A stretch of DNA of 64,000 bases from NCBI RefSeq assembly GCF_023716485.1, contig NZ_CP092418.1, forward strand, positions 665,001-729,000. Reading direction: 5' to 3'. The position numbers and the translations under genes were made by a program. Under the pieces are notes generated by a model. That model did no database searches. It was given only the letters and a program-made list of their open reading frames with translations, and was not told the DNA's origin. The stretch is from Microbulbifer variabilis. GTDB taxonomy: Bacteria; Pseudomonadota; Gammaproteobacteria; Pseudomonadales; Cellvibrionaceae. This document shows, piece after piece, positions 60,883 through 64,000 of this stretch (its first letter is position 1; every line of letters starts with the position of its first letter).

Positions 60883-62814
60883 ATGCGCCTTTCCCACTAT
60901 CTGGCTCGCTTGTTTTTAGCGTTGCTGGCCATTTCGATTATCCCCGCCCAGGCCCAGCAGGGGGGGGGCTCAGAGCAGGAACTGCGCCAGTTGATGCAAA
61001 TGGCGGAGTATATTGGCGTTGATTACCCGGAGGCTGTGGCCGGAGGCAAGATCATCAATGCCGACGAATATGCTGAAATGGAGGAGTTCGCCGGTCTGCT
61101 GATCGACCGTGGGCAGCAGCTAAAAGATTCCACCGAGGCCAGTGTTATTCGCGCAGAGGCCCAGGCTTTACAGGCGGCGATCCAGCGCAAAGCGGATATT
61201 GATGAAGTGCAGGTACACACAGCCAGTTTGCGCCAGGGGTTGCTAGCTATTGCTCCGGCATTATCACTGCCAAGTGGATTAGTCAGTACTGAAGAGACTC
61301 TCGCGCTCTATCAGGCCCAGTGTATTGCGTGTCACGGTGTGGAGGGCCACGGCGACGGCCTCTTGGCGGCGAATCTGGAGCCTGCGCCGACCAATTTCCA
61401 TGAGCGCGAGCGCGCTGATAATCGTTCTCTGTTGGGGCTTTACGATGCGATCAGCAATGGTATTGATGGCACCGCCATGACTGCATTTGCTAACCTCACC
61501 GAGCAGCAGCGCTGGTCTCTCGCTTTTTACGTGGGTGGCTTGGCATTTGCCGGTGAAAGCGACCCGGCTGCGGAAATGAAACCTAGCTTGCAAGATATGG
61601 TGATGTATAGCCCACAGGTGCTGCGCAATGATCGTCCGGAAATCTCCTCGCAGACGGTGGCGGCACTACGCGCTGATCCGAGTGTGCTGTTTACCGCAGA
61701 GGCTTCGGTAGGCGGCTCTCCCATTGATGTGGCGCGCACACAGTTACAGGCGTCGCTGCTGGCTTATCAACAGGGCGACTTCGCCAAAGCTCGCACACTG
61801 GCTATCAGCGCCTATCTCGATGGTTTTGAGATGGCGGAAAATTCCCTGAATTCTCTGGATGCAGACCTACGCTTGGCCACTGAGCGTGAGTTGCTGGGAT
61901 TGCGCGCGCAACTCCATGCCGATAGCGATCCCCAACAGGTTCGGGCGCAGATTGAGACAATCCTGCAGCAACTAGCTCAAGCGGAGTCGCTAATGCAGGA
62001 GGGCAACCTGTCTGGTGCTGCTCTATTTATTGCCAGTCTGGTGATTCTTCTGCGTGAAGGGTTGGAGGCGCTGTTGGTGGTGATTGCTCTGACTACCATC
62101 CTGGTAAAAACTGGCCGTCGCGATGCCCTCAAATTTGTGCATGTGGGCTGGGTCGGTGCCTTTGCCGCCGGCTTTGCCACCTGGATTGCGGCGCAAACAC
62201 TGATCACCATTAGTGGCGCCGGTCGTGAGGTGATGGAGGGCGTGGCCGCCTTGCTGGCCGCGGTAGTGCTCTTCTATGTGGGCTTCTGGATGCATAGCAA
62301 AACACAAGCGGACGAGTGGCAGAAATATATCCGTGAAAGCATCAACCGTAGCCTGAATACCGGTGCCCTTTGGGGTATTACAGGGCTGGCATTTATCGCA
62401 GTTTACCGTGAGATCTTCGAGACCATCCTGTTCTATCAATCTCTACTGGCGCAGACTTCTGCAGGTCATTATGGCACTTTGTGGACAGGGATTGGCACTG
62501 GTGTAGTTTTACTGGCGGTGATTGGTTTTGCCCTAGTGCGTTACTCGGTGAGCCTGCCGATCGGTAAATTCTTCAGCGTGACCACTTATGTATTGCTGGC
62601 ACTGTCATTCGTACTGGCAGGCAAGGCAATTGCCGCGTTGCAGGAGGCAGCCTGGATTGGTATTTCACCGCTGCCGGTGCAGTTTAGCTTCGACTGGCTG
62701 GGTATTTACCCAACTTGGCAGGGGATTGGCTTGCAAGCCTTGGTGCTTATCGGAGCGCTTTGGCTGATGAGAAAGGGGAGTGCTTCTACTAAGGCTCCAG
62801 CTAAGGTTGCTTAA
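60883..62814 (+). CDS. Cytochrome c / FTR1-type iron permease fusion
   Basis: 643 residues. A signal peptide (about 1-24), a helical periplasmic region and a cytochrome c domain with CIACHG (Cys147, Cys150, His151) precede a seven-helix FTR1/EfeU permease (about 380-635). The permease has both REXXE-type motifs: REGLE (from Arg391) and REIFE (from Arg509). It probably oxidises Fe(II) with the haem domain and moves Fe(III) inward. The Fur box upstream agrees with iron uptake. Confidence 0.92.
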   Translation: MRLSHYLARLFLALLAISIIPAQAQQGGGSEQELRQLMQMAEYIGVDYPEAVAGGKIINADEYAEMEEFAGLLIDRGQQLKDSTEASVIRAEAQALQAAIQRKADIDEVQVHTASLRQGLLAIAPALSLPSGLVSTEETLALYQAQCIACHGVEGHGDGLLAANLEPAPTNFHERERADNRSLLGLYDAISNGIDGTAMTAFANLTEQQRWSLAFYVGGLAFAGESDPAAEMKPSLQDMVMYSPQVLRNDRPEISSQTVAALRADPSVLFTAEASVGGSPIDVARTQLQASLLAYQQGDFAKARTLAISAYLDGFEMAENSLNSLDADLRLATERELLGLRAQLHADSDPQQVRAQIETILQQLAQAESLMQEGNLSGAALFIASLVILLREGLEALLVVIALTTILVKTGRRDALKFVHVGWVGAFAAGFATWIAAQTLITISGAGREVMEGVAALLAAVVLFYVGFWMHSKTQADEWQKYIRESINRSLNTGALWGITGLAFIAVYREIFETILFYQSLLAQTSAGHYGTLWTGIGTGVVLLAVIGFALVRYSVSLPIGKFFSVTTYVLLALSFVLAGKAIAALQEAAWIGISPLPVQFSFDWLGIYPTWQGIGLQALVLIGALWLMRKGSASTKAPAKVA

Positions 62815-62838
62815 TAAAACACAGCCTGAAAGTATTGA

Positions 62839-62869
62839 AAATACCCGCTCCTAGAAGCGGGTATTTTTT
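62839..62869 (+). terminator. Terminator after the iron permease
   Basis: An 11-bp stem (aaatacccgct / agcgggtattt) is followed by a T run. From 62870 to 63051 no gene is seen. Confidence 0.9.
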
Positions 62870-63051
62870 GCTAAAGAAGCTCCACTTAGAATCTGAATAT
62901 GCCAATTACCCTATTTGGGTGTGGAGTTCGCAGCTGTTGCTGGACTTGAGCGCGATTAAACTCTGAATTTGGGGTTTGAATAAGGCACATTTTTTACTGG
63001 TGGTTAGTGGCTGCTGGTTAAATCGATGAATTAAGTAACACTTTTTCTGAG

Positions 63052-64000
63052 TTACTCAGCTAAGGCTGATTTGTTTATATCCTTCGCTGCAATAGGCTGC
63101 CCTACGCTGATATGTACTTTGGGGAAAAAGCGCATTTTTTTATGATTGGGGCTGCCTGAAACCTCATCGTGCAATCCCTTCAGAGTAAGGGGGAATATGG
63201 GGGTGGCCGTATGCGTTAAGACCTCCTTTAGTTGTCTTTCAATATCAGTAAATTCACTGTCACAGTAATCTTTAACGGGAAAGAAGCAGATTAATTCACC
63301 ATTCCCTACAGCTCGACGTATTTCCGCTGTGAACTTCTCTTTCTCTCTTGTTGCGTCGTAAAAAATGGGCGCAAGACTGTAATTGTTAAAAATAAATCGC
63401 AGCAAAGGAAATTGATTAAACCCCTGGGGCAGAATAAAGCGAATCGGCCTCAGCAGAGTATCCATAAGCAGTTGGGGCGCCAGCCGGGCTGCTGGGCTGC
63501 AGACTAGCAATGCAGCTCCTGTGGCGGGAATGTGCTTGAGTTCTCCGTAGGAGGTACGGGCGAATAGATGCGAGGAAAGCCACACGAGTAAGTGCACAAT
63601 AAATTCTGGTTGTTTGAAAAACAATAAAGCCATTACTGTACAGTTCACCAGAGCCATCAGGATAAATAGCTGCGGAATTGTAATTTTCAGTACATCGAGG
63701 AAAAAAATACTAAGCAGCGAGATCAGTACAATAAATAGGGCGTTTAAAACATTGTTTAGGGATAGGACTTGCGCACGCACAGCGTAGTCGGTCCTGTCCT
63801 GCATGATTGTATAAAGCGGTACGATGAAAATACCGCCAAATATGCCCAGTAAAGCGGTATATATGAGTACGGCATAAGCGCCATCACTTTGCAGGTATTC
63901 GCTGATAGATGCCCCGGACAAGGTGTCAAACTGTGCAGTGGTTATACCGAGGCCCAGCCCACCTAGAGTGATCCCCAAGGCGCCGATAGGTACTATGCCA
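63052..64000 (-). CDS. MFS transporter fused to acyltransferase-like domain, partial (5' end outside window)
   Basis: The open frame continues to the window edge (GIVPIGALGITLGGLG...). It shows the last membrane helices of an MFS transporter (YTALLGIFGGIFIVPLYTIMQDRT...) followed by an acyltransferase-like domain. The acyltransferase motifs are degenerate: CSPAARLAPQ stands where HxxxxD is expected and ICFFPVKDYC where FPEGT is expected. It resembles LplT-Aas-type fusions of lysophospholipid transport and reacylation, but may lack catalysis. Confidence 0.75.
   Translation of the reverse strand, partial: GIVPIGALGITLGGLGLGITTAQFDTLSGASISEYLQSDGAYAVLIYTALLGIFGGIFIVPLYTIMQDRTDYAVRAQVLSLNNVLNALFIVLISLLSIFFLDVLKITIPQLFILMALVNCTVMALLFFKQPEFIVHLLVWLSSHLFARTSYGELKHIPATGAALLVCSPAARLAPQLLMDTLLRPIRFILPQGFNQFPLLRFIFNNYSLAPIFYDATREKEKFTAEIRRAVGNGELICFFPVKDYCDSEFTDIERQLKEVLTHTATPIFPLTLKGLHDEVSGSPNHKKMRFFPKVHISVGQPIAAKDINKSALAE

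Overview
The window looks like the chromosome of a marine gammaproteobacterium of the Cellvibrionales type (Microbulbifer-like). This is an inference from the gene set and the roughly 50-58% GC coding style, not from a database match. It starts in the 3' part of a 23S rRNA gene, followed by 5S rRNA and a strong terminator (1-1500). Host genes on the minus strand come next: an M28 metallopeptidase, a small membrane protein, a frameshifted TauE/SafE permease, a PlsC-like acyltransferase and prfC (release factor 3).

From about 7009 to 46535 lies a complete-looking lambda-type prophage of about 39.5 kb. It is inserted in the 5' end of prfC. A 14-bp identical core (20 bp with one mismatch) flanks it at 7009-7028 and 46522-46541. 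The displaced native start of prfC survives at 46494-46586, and the phage supplies a new GTG start, new N-terminal codons and a probable extended -10 promoter. Left to right, the phage carries: a secreted cargo protein; a leftward early operon (AlpA-like, C5 methyltransferase, membrane/coiled-coil protein, ASCH-like protein, small genes, LuxR-type HTH); PL with operators; a lipoprotein cargo gene; a self-cleaving CI repressor; PR and Cro; candidate nut-like hairpins; an O-like initiator with internal iterons and a P-like loader; a Q-like protein, late promoter and terminator; a lysis block; terminase, gpW, portal, a protease-capsid fusion and head completion genes; tail genes with a G/GT frameshift, a tape measure and a 1613-residue tail-tip protein ending in a Hint-like domain; then an XRE regulator, SOS-boxed umuDC, a membrane protein and the tyrosine integrase.

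The most striking content is two arrays of integron gene cassettes embedded in this prophage, with no integron integrase in the window. Array 1 (27203-28610) sits between head and tail genes. Array 2 (39017-41791) sits just after the tail genes. In each complete cassette the R' heptamer at the cassette start is the exact reverse complement of the R'' heptamer at its end, which is what excision and insertion of circular cassettes at attC produces. All five attC sites of array 2 also show the single extrahelical base between L'' and L'. Both arrays start downstream of a shared 56-bp leader that aligns without gaps and places the first GTTA core exactly 49 bp after the same 12-bp word. The cassettes encode small, AT-richer unknown proteins: membrane proteins, a PTP-loop phosphatase and a SUKH/SMI1-like protein. 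They all lie in the direction of late transcription.

Right of the prophage are ordinary host genes: a Xaa-Pro aminopeptidase, a BaeSR-like two-component system, two tandem YHYH-domain lipoproteins, a MATE exporter, holD-like/rimI, leuA, an OhrR-type regulator with a glutathione peroxidase and its operator, a Fur-boxed cytochrome c/FTR1 iron permease, and a partial MFS protein with a degenerate acyltransferase domain that runs off the window.
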